Shown piece by piece: positions 8,836 through 18,362 of a stretch of 64,000 bases of DNA. The notes beneath the pieces are model-generated. The model was not told the origin of the DNA. It ran no database searches and saw nothing but the letters and a program-made list of their open reading frames with translations. The DNA comes from an uncultured Deferribacteraceae bacterium (GTDB taxonomy: Bacteria > Chrysiogenota > Deferribacteres > Deferribacterales > Mucispirillaceae). Each line of letters begins with the position of its first letter. Position 1 is the first letter of the stretch. Made by a program: the position numbers and the translations under genes. The stretch lies in the NCBI GenBank assembly GCA_947041165.1, contig CAMRCY010000007.1, positions 1-64,000 of the forward strand, given 5' to 3'.

Positions 8836-9621
8836 ATGAATAAATCAAATAAATACGCAGGCATAGATATAGGCAGTAGATACGTTAAAATAGTGACATA
8901 CAATGAAAGCAATTCCACTTATAATAGAGTGAGTTTAAACACTATTGATTTCTATAAAAACTTTACATATCACAAAAATGATAAACTAAATATAGATCTC
9001 AAAAACTTGATCGATCAAGATATTTTTCATATAACAGCAACTGGATACGGCAGAAACCTTTTAGAGTTTGATAACGCTGAAATAATATCAGAAATTAAAG
9101 CACATTTTAGAGGTGCTAGACGTAGCTCCAAAATGGATGACTTCACTTTAATTGATATAGGTGGACAAGATAGTAAAGTTATTATTTCTAGAAACGGATA
9201 TATTGAAGATTTTATTATGAACGATAAATGTGCTGCATCAACTGGAAGATTTTTAGAGAACAGTGCATCAATTTTAGGAATAACCGTTCAAGAGTTAGCA
9301 GATATGAAAGACTCATCAATTGATATATCTGTAACGTGTGCTGTGTTTGCTGAAAGTGAAATTATTAGTCAATTAGCATCAGGCAAAAGAATAGAACAGA
9401 TCGGTGCTGGTATAAACTTATCTATCGCTAAAAGGATAGCTACTTTGATGTCGTCTAAATTGTCTGATAACGTGTTAGCATCGGGTGGCGTTTCAAAAAG
9501 TAGAGCTATTATTGAGTTCATGTCTGAGATCATTAAGAAAGATATTATGATAATTGATAACTCAGAATTCAACGGTGCATTTGGTGCGTTAAAAGAGTAT
9601 CAAGCAGATAGTAATATCTAA
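8836..9621 (+). CDS. 2-hydroxyacyl-CoA dehydratase activator ATPase (HgdC/BadF family)
   Basis: A 261-residue ASKHA-fold ATPase that hydrolyses ATP to push a low-potential electron onto its dehydratase-like partner. The phosphate-binding GIDIGSRYVKIV (about 9-20), IDIGGQDSKVI (about 107-117) and an ASGGVSKS adenosine motif are present. C132 (NDKCAASTGRFLE) and C168 (VTCAVFAESE) are the two ligands that hold one [4Fe-4S] between the subunits of the homodimer. The start at 8836 is chosen because GIDIGS must lie near the N-terminus; a longer frame from 8788 overlaps the upstream gene. It begins 4 bases after the partner's stop, so the two are co-translated. Its 3' end is copied in the following gap. 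Confidence 0.92.
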   Translation: MNKSNKYAGIDIGSRYVKIVTYNESNSTYNRVSLNTIDFYKNFTYHKNDKLNIDLKNLIDQDIFHITATGYGRNLLEFDNAEIISEIKAHFRGARRSSKMDDFTLIDIGGQDSKVIISRNGYIEDFIMNDKCAASTGRFLENSASILGITVQELADMKDSSIDISVTCAVFAESEIISQLASGKRIEQIGAGINLSIAKRIATLMSSKLSDNVLASGGVSKSRAIIEFMSEIIKKDIMIIDNSEFNGAFGALKEYQADSNI

Positions 9622-9659
9622 AAGTATCTAGCGTATTGTATATCTTAAAAGTGATGCAA

Positions 9660-9769
9660 ATTGAGTTTATATTAATATTATCAAAAAGATATTTATAATA
9701 ATTGACAACTCTAAATTAAACGGTATGTTTGGTGCGTTAAAAGAGTATCAAGCAGATAGCAATATCTAA
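9660..9769 (+). pseudogene. duplicated 3' fragment of the activator gene
   Basis: This stretch repeats 9511-9621, the last ~37 codons of the activator gene, 148-149 bases further on. The match is close over GGTGCGTTAAAAGAGTAT and the same TAA plus trailing AAAGTATCTAGCGTAT, and looser upstream with one base lost, which breaks the frame. It has no start and is a non-coding tail copy. Confidence 0.9.
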
Positions 9770-9893
9770 AAGTATCTAGCGTATGATCTACCTAAAGGTA
9801 TCAAGCATAGTTTAAGTATATTATCGTATGTTTTCACTATTTATTATGGTTTCGCATATCTTGTTACTCATCAATATCCTAACTCCATCACAT

Positions 9894-9932
9894 AAAAAAA
9901 AGAGTATATTAACCTAAGTCAATATACTCTTT
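9894..9932. terminator. bidirectional terminator between convergent genes
   Basis: An 11-bp stem (AAGAGTATATT, 9900-9910, with AATATACTCTT, 9921-9931) around a 10-base loop. On the minus strand it is followed by eight T (9894-9901), a strong intrinsic terminator for the M23 peptidase gene. On the plus strand the T-rich tail is weaker and would serve the activator operon. Confidence 0.85.
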
Positions 9933-10040
9933 ATATTATTTTTATAATCAATCAACCAACTTTTAATTTAATAATCTAAAGCCAAATTGTTGCTTATTTA
10001 TTTACTATTAATATGTTAAATAATCAAGTTAAACTTATCA

Positions 10041-10285
10041 TGCAAACCGTGCCAAGCGTTCAACCTATCTAAGTGTTTAAACTATACTTAGTATTCAAAC
10101 AGTGCCAAGCGTTCAACCTATCTAAGTGTTTAGCCTATACTTAGTATTCAAACCGTGCTAAGCGCTCAACCTATCTAAGTGTTTAAACTGTACTTAGTAT
10201 TCAAACCGTGCTAAGCGTTCAGCCTGTCCAAGTGTTTAACCTATACTTAGCGTTCAACCTGTCCAAGTGTTAAAATTGCCTAGAG
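10041..10285. repeat. 54-bp tandem array built of three 18-bp subunits
   Basis: About 4.5 copies of a 54-bp unit, each readable as three related 18-mers (GTGCCAAGCGTTCAACCT, ATCTAAGTGTTTAAACTA and TACTTAGTATTCAAACCG). The array ends about 5 bases from the M23 stop codon at 10290. The 18-bp subperiod matches three other arrays in the window. Confidence 0.88.
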
Positions 10286-10289
10286 TGTT

Positions 10290-11441
10290 TTAATTGTGAG
10301 CAAGCATTCTAATATTTCTGTCCGTTGCTGCATAATATAATCCAGCATTTTGTACAGCTGCAAGCTTATCATCAACTTGTAAACTGAAATCTGCCATCAA
10401 CTCTTTTTTAATACTTTTTTCAGGTTGTATTTTCATTTTAAGTGGGTTGATCCACGTGTTATAATGTTTAACTCTATAATCTAAATGTGGTCCTGTTGAG
10501 ATGCCTGTGCTTCCAACATAACCTATTGTTTGACCTTTTGTAACTCGATACCCTTCTCTAAGTCCTCTATTAAATCCATGTAAGTGAAGATAGTAAGTTT
10601 TATATCCATTAGCATGTTGAACGATCACATAGTTTCCATTATATTTACCACGTCTCATCTTCGTTATTGTGCCATTTGCAGTCGTGAAAACTGGTGTTCC
10701 AGTTGGTGCTGCATAATCTATTCCGTAATGAGGTTTATAAGTTTTGTTCACTGGATGCAATCTTGAATATGAAAATCTTGATGATATTCTTGTGAATTTT
10801 AATGGTACTTTTAAAAATCCTCTAGCTAACGCTTTTCCTTCAGGAGTATAATATCCTTCATACTCTGTATTGTCATAGAATGCAGTTTTCTTACTTATGC
10901 CATTAACATTGAAATCAGCAGCCAATATCTTTCCGTATCCTGCATACTCACCGTTAACAAATTTTTTCTCTACTAATATACTATATTTATCGCCAACTCT
11001 TAGATCTCTAAAAAAATCTATTTCCCACTCATAGATTGATGCCATCATAGCTGCCAATTCTATATTCTCACCGATTGCTTGAATTGAATCAAATAGGTTC
11101 GTTATAATAGTTCCTGACACAAGTGTTGGCATTGTAACAACTTCTGCCTCTATCTCTTCAAGTGAGTAACCCTCTTCTACAAACTCAATAACAATATCTG
11201 TGTTTCTTTGAGGAGAAACAATTGCATACTCATCATTTAAAACTATAATTTCTCCGATCTTTAATACATACGCTGGATAACGCTTACGTATATCATGAAA
11301 CAGTTTATCAATCTCTAAAGGTGTTAGCTGTTCCGAAAAGATACCTTGTAATGTATCTCCAGATTTAACTAGATACTCTTGAGCAGATAATGGAACCGTA
11401 AAAAGAAATAATATAATAGCTGATAAGAAGACTTTTTTCAC
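10290..11441 (-). CDS. secreted M23 (LytM-type) metallopeptidase
   Basis: A 383-residue exported protein likely to cut peptidoglycan cross-links or to act as an amidase activator. It begins with a signal peptide (MKKVFLSAIILFLF...LSAQ), followed by a LysM-like SGDTLQGIF segment, a linker domain, and the M23 fold near residues 235-340 with zinc ligands in HYGIDYAAP (H and D), LHLHG and GPHLDYRV. All catalytic positions look intact. This resembles the MepM/NlpD-type layout. It is monocistronic: a long gap separates it from dedA upstream, and a 54-bp array and terminator lie downstream. Confidence 0.9.
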   Translation of the reverse strand: MKKVFLSAIILFLFTVPLSAQEYLVKSGDTLQGIFSEQLTPLEIDKLFHDIRKRYPAYVLKIGEIIVLNDEYAIVSPQRNTDIVIEFVEEGYSLEEIEAEVVTMPTLVSGTIITNLFDSIQAIGENIELAAMMASIYEWEIDFFRDLRVGDKYSILVEKKFVNGEYAGYGKILAADFNVNGISKKTAFYDNTEYEGYYTPEGKALARGFLKVPLKFTRISSRFSYSRLHPVNKTYKPHYGIDYAAPTGTPVFTTANGTITKMRRGKYNGNYVIVQHANGYKTYYLHLHGFNRGLREGYRVTKGQTIGYVGSTGISTGPHLDYRVKHYNTWINPLKMKIQPEKSIKKELMADFSLQVDDKLAAVQNAGLYYAATDRNIRMLAHN

Positions 11442-11598
11442 CTAACACTCCTAATTTTCAAAATACTTAACAAACACAAACATATACTAAATAAACTTAT
11501 TTAATCAGTTTGAGCACGATAAGTTAATATAAAAACATCATAATAATATAACAAAAAACAGGGAAAATAAAACAAAAAATTCAAACAAATGCTGAAAG

Positions 11599-12264
11599 TT
11601 ACATCTTTAGTAGTTGATTATCACGTTTACTGCGATACTTATTAATAAGAATATACACAATCACCAGTGCAATAATTCCACCAAATAAAAAGTATGAAAT
11701 CATGTGTAGATTATCTTTTAATAGATCAATATTATTACCTAAAACGTAACCCAATAAAGCCAAAATCGTAACCCATATTCCTGCACCTAATGCTGTGTAG
11801 AATAAAAACTTAAAAATATTCATTCTGACAAGCCCTGCTGGTAGAGATATGTATTGCCTAATACCTGGAATTAATCTTCCTGTAAATATTGTGATCTCAC
11901 CATGCTTTAGAAAAAACGCTTCAAACTTCTCAAATCTGCCGTCGCTCAAAAACAGATATTTTGAATATTTGATTATAAATGATCTACCTAAATATGCCGC
12001 GATATAATAATTTACAAGTGCACCAAGTAACGATCCCAATATCCCACATATAATAACAATAACTAAATTCATCTCACCTTGCGATGCTAAATAACCAGCT
12101 GGAGGAACTATTACTTCACTAGGAAACGGGATAAAAGAACTCTCTATACCCATTAAAAAGATTATGCCAAAGTATCCAAGTTTACCAACCGTTCTCACTA
12201 CAAAACTTACCGCTTCTGCAAAAATATCTGTCGTACTTGAGATTAAATCTTTTAAAAAATCCAT
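11599..12264 (-). CDS. DedA family membrane protein
   Basis: A 221-residue inner-membrane protein with about five hydrophobic segments. It carries the DedA signatures [17 protein letters not shown] (about residues 40-56) and [18 protein letters not shown] (about 127-144) with the conserved acidic and arginine residues. DedA proteins are needed for membrane homeostasis, and several act as polyprenyl-phosphate or phospholipid transporters; which lipid this one moves cannot be told. It lies alone between the recN-side 18-bp array and the M23 gene. Confidence 0.9.
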   Translation of the reverse strand: MDFLKDLISSTTDIFAEAVSFVVRTVGKLGYFGIIFLMGIESSFIPFPSEVIVPPAGYLASQGEMNLVIVIICGILGSLLGALVNYYIAAYLGRSFIIKYSKYLFLSDGRFEKFEAFFLKHGEITIFTGRLIPGIRQYISLPAGLVRMNIFKFLFYTALGAGIWVTILALLGYVLGNNIDLLKDNLHMISYFLFGGIIALVIVYILINKYRSKRDNQLLKM

Positions 12265-12379
12265 CGTTTCTATATAGCTCTCTTATGATTAATTATTTTA
12301 TTTATTATTATTAACTTAATATAATTTTATGTAAAAACTTGTACACTATACATATAACTCAAACATATATTGTGTCAAC

Positions 12380-12855
12380 AAACTCACAATGCATAAACCG
12401 TTGCAAACTCGTACACCGTTGCAAAATCGCACACCGTTACAAACTTGCACACCGTTACAAATCGCACACCGTTGCAAACTCACATACCGTTGCAAAATCG
12501 CACACCGTTGCAAACTCGCATACCGTTGCAAACTCGCATACCGTTGCAAACTCGTACACCGTTGCAAAATCGCACACCGTTACAAACTCACATACCGTTG
12601 CAAACTTGCATACCGTTGCAAACTCGCACACCGTTACAAACTCACATACTGTTACAAATTTGCACACCGTTGCAAACTCACATACCGTTGAAAACTCGTA
12701 CACCGTTACAAACTCGCATACTGTTACAAACTCGCACACCGTTGCAAACTCGCACACCGTTACAAACTCGCAATGCACATACCTGTTGCAAACTCGCATA
12801 CCGTTACAAACTCACACACCGTTACAAACTCACACACAGTTGCAAACTCACACGG
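12380..12855. repeat. 18-bp minisatellite, about 26 copies
   Basis: A tandem array with consensus ACCGTTGCAAACTCGCAC (18 bp), changed mostly by single transitions and one 17-bp unit near 12457. Since 18 is divisible by three and the unit lacks stops in several frames, long false reading frames with six-residue repeats (such as TVANSH) appear on both strands. The array fills the gap between the dedA start and the recN stop and ends about 18 bases from that stop. The rest of 12265-12872 is AT-rich and empty. Confidence 0.95.
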
Positions 12856-12872
12856 TAACTTTAATCATATAT

Positions 12873-14525
12873 TTATTGCTTACTGGACTCAATCAATTCT
12901 CTTGCTTGAGAGAGTGACGTTTCGCTTTCACTACCCGTCATCATTATTGCTAAAACTTTCTCTCTTTCATCACTATCAAGTTTAATTATCTCAGTAGTAG
13001 TAAGCTCTGTATCTGCTTTCTTAATAATATGAAAATGACTATCAGCCATTGCTGCAACAACTGGAAGATGTGTTATAACTATCAACTGTTTTGTGCTACT
13101 TAAAGATTTCAATCTTTCAGCAACCGATTTCGCAGCCTTACCACTTATTCCTGTATCTATCTCGTCAAATAAAAGCGTCTCAACATGATCGCTATCTGCA
13201 AACACTTCTTTAAGTGATAACATAACTCTTGAAATCTCTCCACCTGATGCAACTGATGCAAGAGGTTGTAAATCAAAACCTTTATTAGTTGATATATAAA
13301 ACTCTGCTACAACTCCACCGTTTTTGTCAAGATCTGGAAGTTCTGTAAATCTAACTTCAAACCTTGAACCGTTAAGTTCTAAATGTTCCAATATCGTTAC
13401 AATCTTCTCTGATAAGTTTTTAGATAACTCCTGACGAGAACCATTTAAAACCTCTGCTTTCTCAGAAGCTTCTTTTCTACATATCGATAACTCTTCAACA
13501 AGTTGTGCTTGTATCTCTTTAAAATTATCAATCCTGCTTAACTTCTCTTGTAACTCATCCCTCTTAACCAATATAATATCTATATCTTGTGTAGAATATT
13601 TTTTGTATAAATTAGCAAGTTTATATTTTCTTTCAATAAGATTATTTAACTCATTTTCAGAATTCTCTTGTTTATCAAAAACATTTTTAATCAACTTAAC
13701 CGACTCTTCAATCTGCTCATATGAACTCTTTATCATATCAGAAGCTTTAGTTAAATCTGGCGATAATTTCTCTACAGCAAATAACGATTTAGATGATTTT
13801 GAAATAAGCTCCATAGCCGAGATTTCACCCTCTTCTAAAATATCTATAACTGTTGCAGTACACTGCTTTATCTTATCCATCTCTGATAGAAAAGTTATCT
13901 CGTTATCAATATTAGAATCTTTATCCCTATCTAGTGATAATAAATCAATCTCATTTATATCAAATTGATATAAATCTTTTAATCGGCTACTTTCATCTAA
14001 ATCTTTATTAAGATTATCTAATTCGTCTTTTTTATTTTTATATACACGATATGCTGATGCATAATTGTTCTTAATATTTATAGGTATAAAGTAGTCAATC
14101 ATACCTAAATGTCTTTTAGGATTAAAGAGAAGTTGATGTTCATGTTGTCCATGTATATCCATTAAAAACTCTGAAACTTCTTTAAGTTTATTAACTGGTG
14201 CAACTTTAGAATTTATCAACACTTTGTTCCGAGCCTCGCTATCTGCAAGTCTTGACAAGACGACTTCATCCTCAATATCAAAAGCAAATTTTAGATCCTC
14301 GTTCATTGAAGGTACATTAGAAAATGTTGCCTCTACTAATAACGGCAGACTATTATCTCTGAGAGTTGATTTATTGAACCTCTCTCCCATAAGAAATTTT
14401 AATGCACCAACAAGTACCGATTTACCAGCACCCGTTTCACCCGTTATAATATTTAAGCCAGGCCCAAAATCTAAACTAGCTTTTTTAATTACTGCAAGAT
14501 TTTCAACCGAAAGATAGGTTAACAC
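12873..14525 (-). CDS. recN: DNA repair ATPase RecN
   Basis: An SMC-like ATPase of double-strand break repair, about 550 residues. It shows Walker A GETGAGKS near residue 30, a long coiled-coil middle, the DIHGQHEHQLLFNP motif, the ABC signature ASGGEISR and Walker B LLFDEIDTGISG, then THLPVVAAMAD. I start it at the GTG at 14525, which has GGGGGAC about 8 bases upstream and overlaps the nadK stop by 7 bases; a TTG 15 bases earlier has no better site. It follows nadK, tlyA and dxs in a common bacterial gene order. Confidence 0.93.
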   Translation of the reverse strand: MLTYLSVENLAVIKKASLDFGPGLNIITGETGAGKSVLVGALKFLMGERFNKSTLRDNSLPLLVEATFSNVPSMNEDLKFAFDIEDEVVLSRLADSEARNKVLINSKVAPVNKLKEVSEFLMDIHGQHEHQLLFNPKRHLGMIDYFIPINIKNNYASAYRVYKNKKDELDNLNKDLDESSRLKDLYQFDINEIDLLSLDRDKDSNIDNEITFLSEMDKIKQCTATVIDILEEGEISAMELISKSSKSLFAVEKLSPDLTKASDMIKSSYEQIEESVKLIKNVFDKQENSENELNNLIERKYKLANLYKKYSTQDIDIILVKRDELQEKLSRIDNFKEIQAQLVEELSICRKEASEKAEVLNGSRQELSKNLSEKIVTILEHLELNGSRFEVRFTELPDLDKNGGVVAEFYISTNKGFDLQPLASVASGGEISRVMLSLKEVFADSDHVETLLFDEIDTGISGKAAKSVAERLKSLSSTKQLIVITHLPVVAAMADSHFHIIKKADTELTTTEIIKLDSDEREKVLAIMMTGSESETSLSQARELIESSKQ

Positions 14526-15394
14526 AACTCTGTCCCCCAACCTAATTTGTTTTTTAACACTGAGTAAAATGATTTATCTCTACTCGTAACTATTTGTGCA
14601 GGTTTTGGCGATCGTTTAATCGTAACAACATCACCGATATTTAAAGAATTTATAACCTGTCCATCGTGCGTAACCGATGCCTCAGATTTTGAAATATCTA
14701 CAGAAAATTTAATCGATACTTTTAACTCGCTATCAGCTGGAATTACAATCGGACGAATATATAATGTGTGTGGACAGATCGGCACTATCAATATAACATT
14801 CAACTTAGGATGTATAATAGGCCCGCCTGATGAAAGTGCATAACCTGTTGATCCTGTCGGAGTTGATACTATTAATCCATCTGCTCTAAACCGATTGATC
14901 ACCTCTAAATCGCTCTCAACTGTGATCTCCAGTATCTTAGATGTAATCGCTTTATTAATAACAATTTCGTTTAACGCATTAAATCCTGTCACAAAATTAT
15001 CACCATTATATATCTCGCTCTGAAGTCGCATTCTCTCTCTTATTATCAACTTATCATTTATTGCATCATCAATATAATTTTCTAAATCGTCTAATTGAAG
15101 CTCCATAATAAAACCAACTCTACCTAAATTAAACGGTAGTATCGGAACATCAATCTCAACAAACAATTGTAACGCATGTAAAAGAGTGCCATCGCCTCCT
15201 AACACAATTACAAACTTAGACTCACGACGCATCTCTTCAATAGTTGAAAAATTGATATCAATATTATAAGACTTTACATTATCTTCTAACATCAACGGTT
15301 GAATATTTTTAGACAAAAGTAAGGCAATAACTTTGCTAGCTACCACCTCAATACGATCATCAGACAATTTTACGATAACTGAAGCTTTAACCAT
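14519..15394 (-). CDS. nadK: NAD kinase
   Basis: NadK phosphorylates NAD to NADP using ATP or polyphosphate. The 291-residue sequence holds the GGDGT motif (VLGGDGTLLHA, about residue 68) whose aspartate is catalytic, the NE-type motif ALNEIVINKA, and STPTGSTGYALSSGGP, which binds the dinucleotide. Length and order are standard. Its end overlaps the recN start, so the two are translationally coupled; tlyA lies 80 bases upstream. Confidence 0.94.
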   Translation of the reverse strand: MVKASVIVKLSDDRIEVVASKVIALLLSKNIQPLMLEDNVKSYNIDINFSTIEEMRRESKFVIVLGGDGTLLHALQLFVEIDVPILPFNLGRVGFIMELQLDDLENYIDDAINDKLIIRERMRLQSEIYNGDNFVTGFNALNEIVINKAITSKILEITVESDLEVINRFRADGLIVSTPTGSTGYALSSGGPIIHPKLNVILIVPICPHTLYIRPIVIPADSELKVSIKFSVDISKSEASVTHDGQVINSLNIGDVVTIKRSPKPAQIVTSRDKSFYSVLKNKLGWGTELC

Positions 15395-15474
15395 TATAAA
15401 AACATCCTATTAATAATACTTAAACATCACGACTTAAACACTATACTAAAGCATAGCTAATCAAACATCACTAC

Positions 15475-16215
15475 TTAAATATCGTGATTATACCTAAAAA
15501 CAGATATATATTCAATGTTTCCTTTTCGCCCCTTAATTGGAGATTCATAAACATCAATTTTTTCAAAATTATGTTCAGATGCGAACTCTTCAATCTCACC
15601 TATAACTCTAAGCCTAACTGAAAGATCTTTAACAATTCCACCCTTCATAACTTCATCTTGCTTTGCTTCAAATTGAGGTTTTATTAAGGCTACATAAATT
15701 GATCCAGTTTTACAAAACTCAACTGCTTTTGGAATAATTTTTTTGAGCGAAATAAACGACAAGTCAGATAATAAAATATCCACCTTCTCACCTATTAGAT
15801 TGAAATCTATATACCTAAAATTAATCCCTTCCAATAAATTCACTTTAGGATTATTTTTCAATCGCTCATGAATTAAATTCACTCCAACATCAACCGAATA
15901 AATTTTAGCAGCATCATTTCTAAGTGCAACTTCTGTAAATCCACCTGTTGAACATCCAATATCTAAAACTACTTTATCTGTGAAATCCACTATCTTTCTA
16001 TCAACCACAGATTGAAGTTTTAAAGCACCCCTGCTCACATAATCATGCTCTTGCTTGAGCCTTATATCTGAGTCCACTTTTATCATCGTACCAGCTTTGT
16101 TGACCAGCACATCGTCAACCAATACAATGTCTTGAATGAGATAACTTCTTGCAATCTTAATATCTGTTGCAAAACCTCGTGATAACAAAAGCGAGTCTAT
16201 GCGTTCTTTACTCAT
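15475..16215 (-). CDS. tlyA: TlyA family rRNA 2'-O-methyltransferase
   Basis: A 246-residue protein with an N-terminal S4 RNA-binding domain (ERIDSLLLSRGFA...) and a Rossmann methyltransferase with SAM motif VLDIGCSTGGFTEVAL and a KDKE-type set of catalytic residues (LIKPQFEA, DVYESPIKGRKGN). TlyA methylates cytidines in 16S and/or 23S rRNA; some homologues are called hemolysins for historical reasons. Its start overlaps the dxs stop by 4 bases, in line with the conserved dxs-tlyA-nadK-recN order. Confidence 0.92.
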   Translation of the reverse strand: MSKERIDSLLLSRGFATDIKIARSYLIQDIVLVDDVLVNKAGTMIKVDSDIRLKQEHDYVSRGALKLQSVVDRKIVDFTDKVVLDIGCSTGGFTEVALRNDAAKIYSVDVGVNLIHERLKNNPKVNLLEGINFRYIDFNLIGEKVDILLSDLSFISLKKIIPKAVEFCKTGSIYVALIKPQFEAKQDEVMKGGIVKDLSVRLRVIGEIEEFASEHNFEKIDVYESPIKGRKGNIEYISVFRYNHDI

Positions 16216-18092
16216 AAGCTTTTAGAAATTTTCTCAAATATTTTATCAGCAGTTAAATCATGATCATTCCTAAGTGATGGAATATCTCCCTGCTCTACAA
16301 AACAATTAAGCCCAAACTTCTCTACAGATATAAATAACTTAGCCTCTTGTAAAACAGATTGAACCATTTCACCTAATCCACCTGATAACACGTTCTCTTC
16401 TATAGTTATTATAAGTGACTTACCTTTTAACTCATCAACCAATACCTTAACATCTAGTGGTTTTAAAAACCTTACATTTATCAGAGAGATAGAGTGACCT
16501 TTTTCAAGCAACTTTTTATATAATTTATATGCTTCGTTAAAAATATATCCATTAGATATGATAGCGATATCTTTCCCTTTAAAAACAATCTCAGGAACAC
16601 CCAGTTCAACGATTTGATTTTCAAGTTCAGGATATGTGTTAACACTCCCTCTTGGGTATCTTATAGCGACTGGTGATTTTAACGATAGAGATAAAGTTAA
16701 CATCTGTTCAAGTTCAAAACTATCTTTTGGCAGCATAACAATTATGTTTGGGATCGCTCTTAGGAAAGTTAAATCAAACACTCCATGATGCGTTGGACCA
16801 TCTGCTCCGACTAATCCAGCCCTATCAATACAGAAAGTTACGGGTAGATTTGATACGGCAACATCATGAATAATCTGATCGTAAGCACGTTGAAGAAAAG
16901 TTGAATAGACTGCAAAAAATGGACGCATTCCGAATGTTGCAAGCCCTGCTGAAAAAGCTACTGCGTGTTGCTCTGCTATCCCTACATCAAAAAATCTATC
17001 TGGGAAAATATTAGAAAAACCTCTAAGTCCTGTTCCATCTTTCATAGCAGCGGTGATCGCAACAACTCTATTATCAACTTTAGCAAGTGTGCATAAATTT
17101 CTGCCGAAACAATCTGACCATGATTCTACAAAGTTTGATGAACCACCAAGCTCCCCTGTTTCAACATTGAATGATGACACACCGTGATATATATCTGGTT
17201 TCTTTTCAGCAGGTGTATACCCTCTACCTTTCTGAGTTATAACATGTATGATAACTGGTTTTTTCTGTAAATAAGCATTGCTTAACGCTTTCTCGATATC
17301 ACCGATTTTATGCCCATTTATAGGTCCAATATATTTAATTCCAAGATTTTCAAAAATCGTTCCAGGGATAAAAAATGATACTAGCGATGACTCTATTTTT
17401 TTTATAAACTTTATAAACTTATCACCAAGTGGAGCATCTTTTAACATATGTCTAAGGTCTTGTTTAAACTTTGTTACAAACTCACCTGATAAAGATTTTG
17501 ATAGATAAGTTGAGAATGCTCCAACATTTTTATCTATACTCATTTCGTTATCATTCAACACGATAATTAGATTTTTCTTGAGCGATCCTGCATTGTTTAA
17601 ACCTTCAAACGCTAAGCCACCACCTAACGCACCATCACCTATTACGGCAACTGTTTTTATCTCTTTTCCAGTAATCTCGTTGCCCACTTTTATTCCAAGT
17701 CCAACCGATACCGATGTGCTTGTGTGTCCTGATATTGCAGTGTCATACTCGCTCTCTGTTGGTGAACAGAAACCCGATATGCCTTTATATTGACGTAGAG
17801 TTGAAAACCTTTCACGCCTACCTGTTAATAATTTATAAGCGTATGATTGATGTCCAACATCCCATACGATTTTATCTTTAGATAAATCTAACGAACGCAA
17901 TAATGCGATTGTTAACTCTATAACACCTAAACTTGGCGCTAAATGTCCACCTGTTTTTGAAACAGTTGTAATTATCTCATCTCTAAGCTCTGCTGCTAGA
18001 ACAGTCAAATCAGCATCACTAAGTTTTTTTATATCATCAGGAGTTGATATACTATCTAATACCAACTTCTTCTTTGTATTTTCATCATTCAT
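16212..18092 (-). CDS. dxs: 1-deoxy-D-xylulose-5-phosphate synthase
   Basis: DXS condenses pyruvate and glyceraldehyde 3-phosphate, the first step of the non-mevalonate isoprenoid pathway. The 626-residue sequence has the thiamine diphosphate motif GDGALGGGLAFEGLNNAG (about 153-170), the substrate histidines (SKTGGHLAPSLG, VWDVGHQSYAYKLLTG), the GPTHHGVFDL loop and the transketolase C-terminal domain. Together with ispA downstream on the same strand's upstream side it supplies prenyl diphosphates. A 270-base repeat gap separates it from ispA. Confidence 0.96.
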   Translation of the reverse strand: MNDENTKKKLVLDSISTPDDIKKLSDADLTVLAAELRDEIITTVSKTGGHLAPSLGVIELTIALLRSLDLSKDKIVWDVGHQSYAYKLLTGRRERFSTLRQYKGISGFCSPTESEYDTAISGHTSTSVSVGLGIKVGNEITGKEIKTVAVIGDGALGGGLAFEGLNNAGSLKKNLIIVLNDNEMSIDKNVGAFSTYLSKSLSGEFVTKFKQDLRHMLKDAPLGDKFIKFIKKIESSLVSFFIPGTIFENLGIKYIGPINGHKIGDIEKALSNAYLQKKPVIIHVITQKGRGYTPAEKKPDIYHGVSSFNVETGELGGSSNFVESWSDCFGRNLCTLAKVDNRVVAITAAMKDGTGLRGFSNIFPDRFFDVGIAEQHAVAFSAGLATFGMRPFFAVYSTFLQRAYDQIIHDVAVSNLPVTFCIDRAGLVGADGPTHHGVFDLTFLRAIPNIIVMLPKDSFELEQMLTLSLSLKSPVAIRYPRGSVNTYPELENQIVELGVPEIVFKGKDIAIISNGYIFNEAYKLYKKLLEKGHSISLINVRFLKPLDVKVLVDELKGKSLIITIEENVLSGGLGEMVQSVLQEAKLFISVEKFGLNCFVEQGDIPSLRNDHDLTADKIFEKISKSL

Positions 18093-18160
18093 ACTTACAA
18101 AAACCTTCTCAATACATTTTCAATATTTGGATCTATTAATTAGAGGAAATCGATTATTTA

Positions 18161-18354
18161 TTGTAACTTATTAACTATCGTAACTTGCTAACCATCGTAA
18201 CTTGTTAACTATTGTAACTTGTTAACCATTGTAACTTGCTAACTATCGTAACTTGCTAACCATCGTAACTTGTTCACTATTGCAACTTGTTAACTATTGT
18301 AACTTGCTAACTATCGTAACTTGCTAACTACTATAACTTGCTAACTATCATAAC
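18161..18354. repeat. 18-bp minisatellite, about 11 copies
   Basis: A tandem array of an 18-bp unit, consensus ATCGTAACTTGCTAACT plus one base, with variants TTGTT and CCATT. It lies between the dxs start and the ispA stop and ends about 9 bases from the latter. The core AACTTGCTAAC resembles the array at 35308-35812 (AACTTGCTCAAC). Confidence 0.93.
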
Positions 18355-18362
18355 ATTATCTA

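Larger units (their letters stand above)
9622..10289. other. gap between convergent genes: tail copy, terminator, repeats
   Basis: This 668-base gap holds the activator tail copy, degenerate copies of AAAGTATCTAGCGTAT, a two-way terminator near 9915, an AT-rich stretch (9936-10040) in which I see nothing, and a 54-bp repeat array that reaches the stop of the M23 gene. No plausible gene is present. Confidence 0.7.

Noticed and set aside
12380-12855. Possible CRISPR array
   Set aside because: The units are directly tandem with no unique spacers, and no cas genes are nearby. The same holds for all other arrays in the window.
12339-12985. Long overlapping reading frames with six-residue repeats on both strands
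   Set aside because: They come from an 18-bp unit without stops. They occur in several frames at once, lack a ribosome site and start context, and end where the array ends.
18093-18362. Replication-origin or iteron reading of the 18-bp arrays
   Set aside because: No dnaA/repA-type gene or DnaA-box cluster is nearby, and several unlinked arrays exist, which does not fit a single origin.
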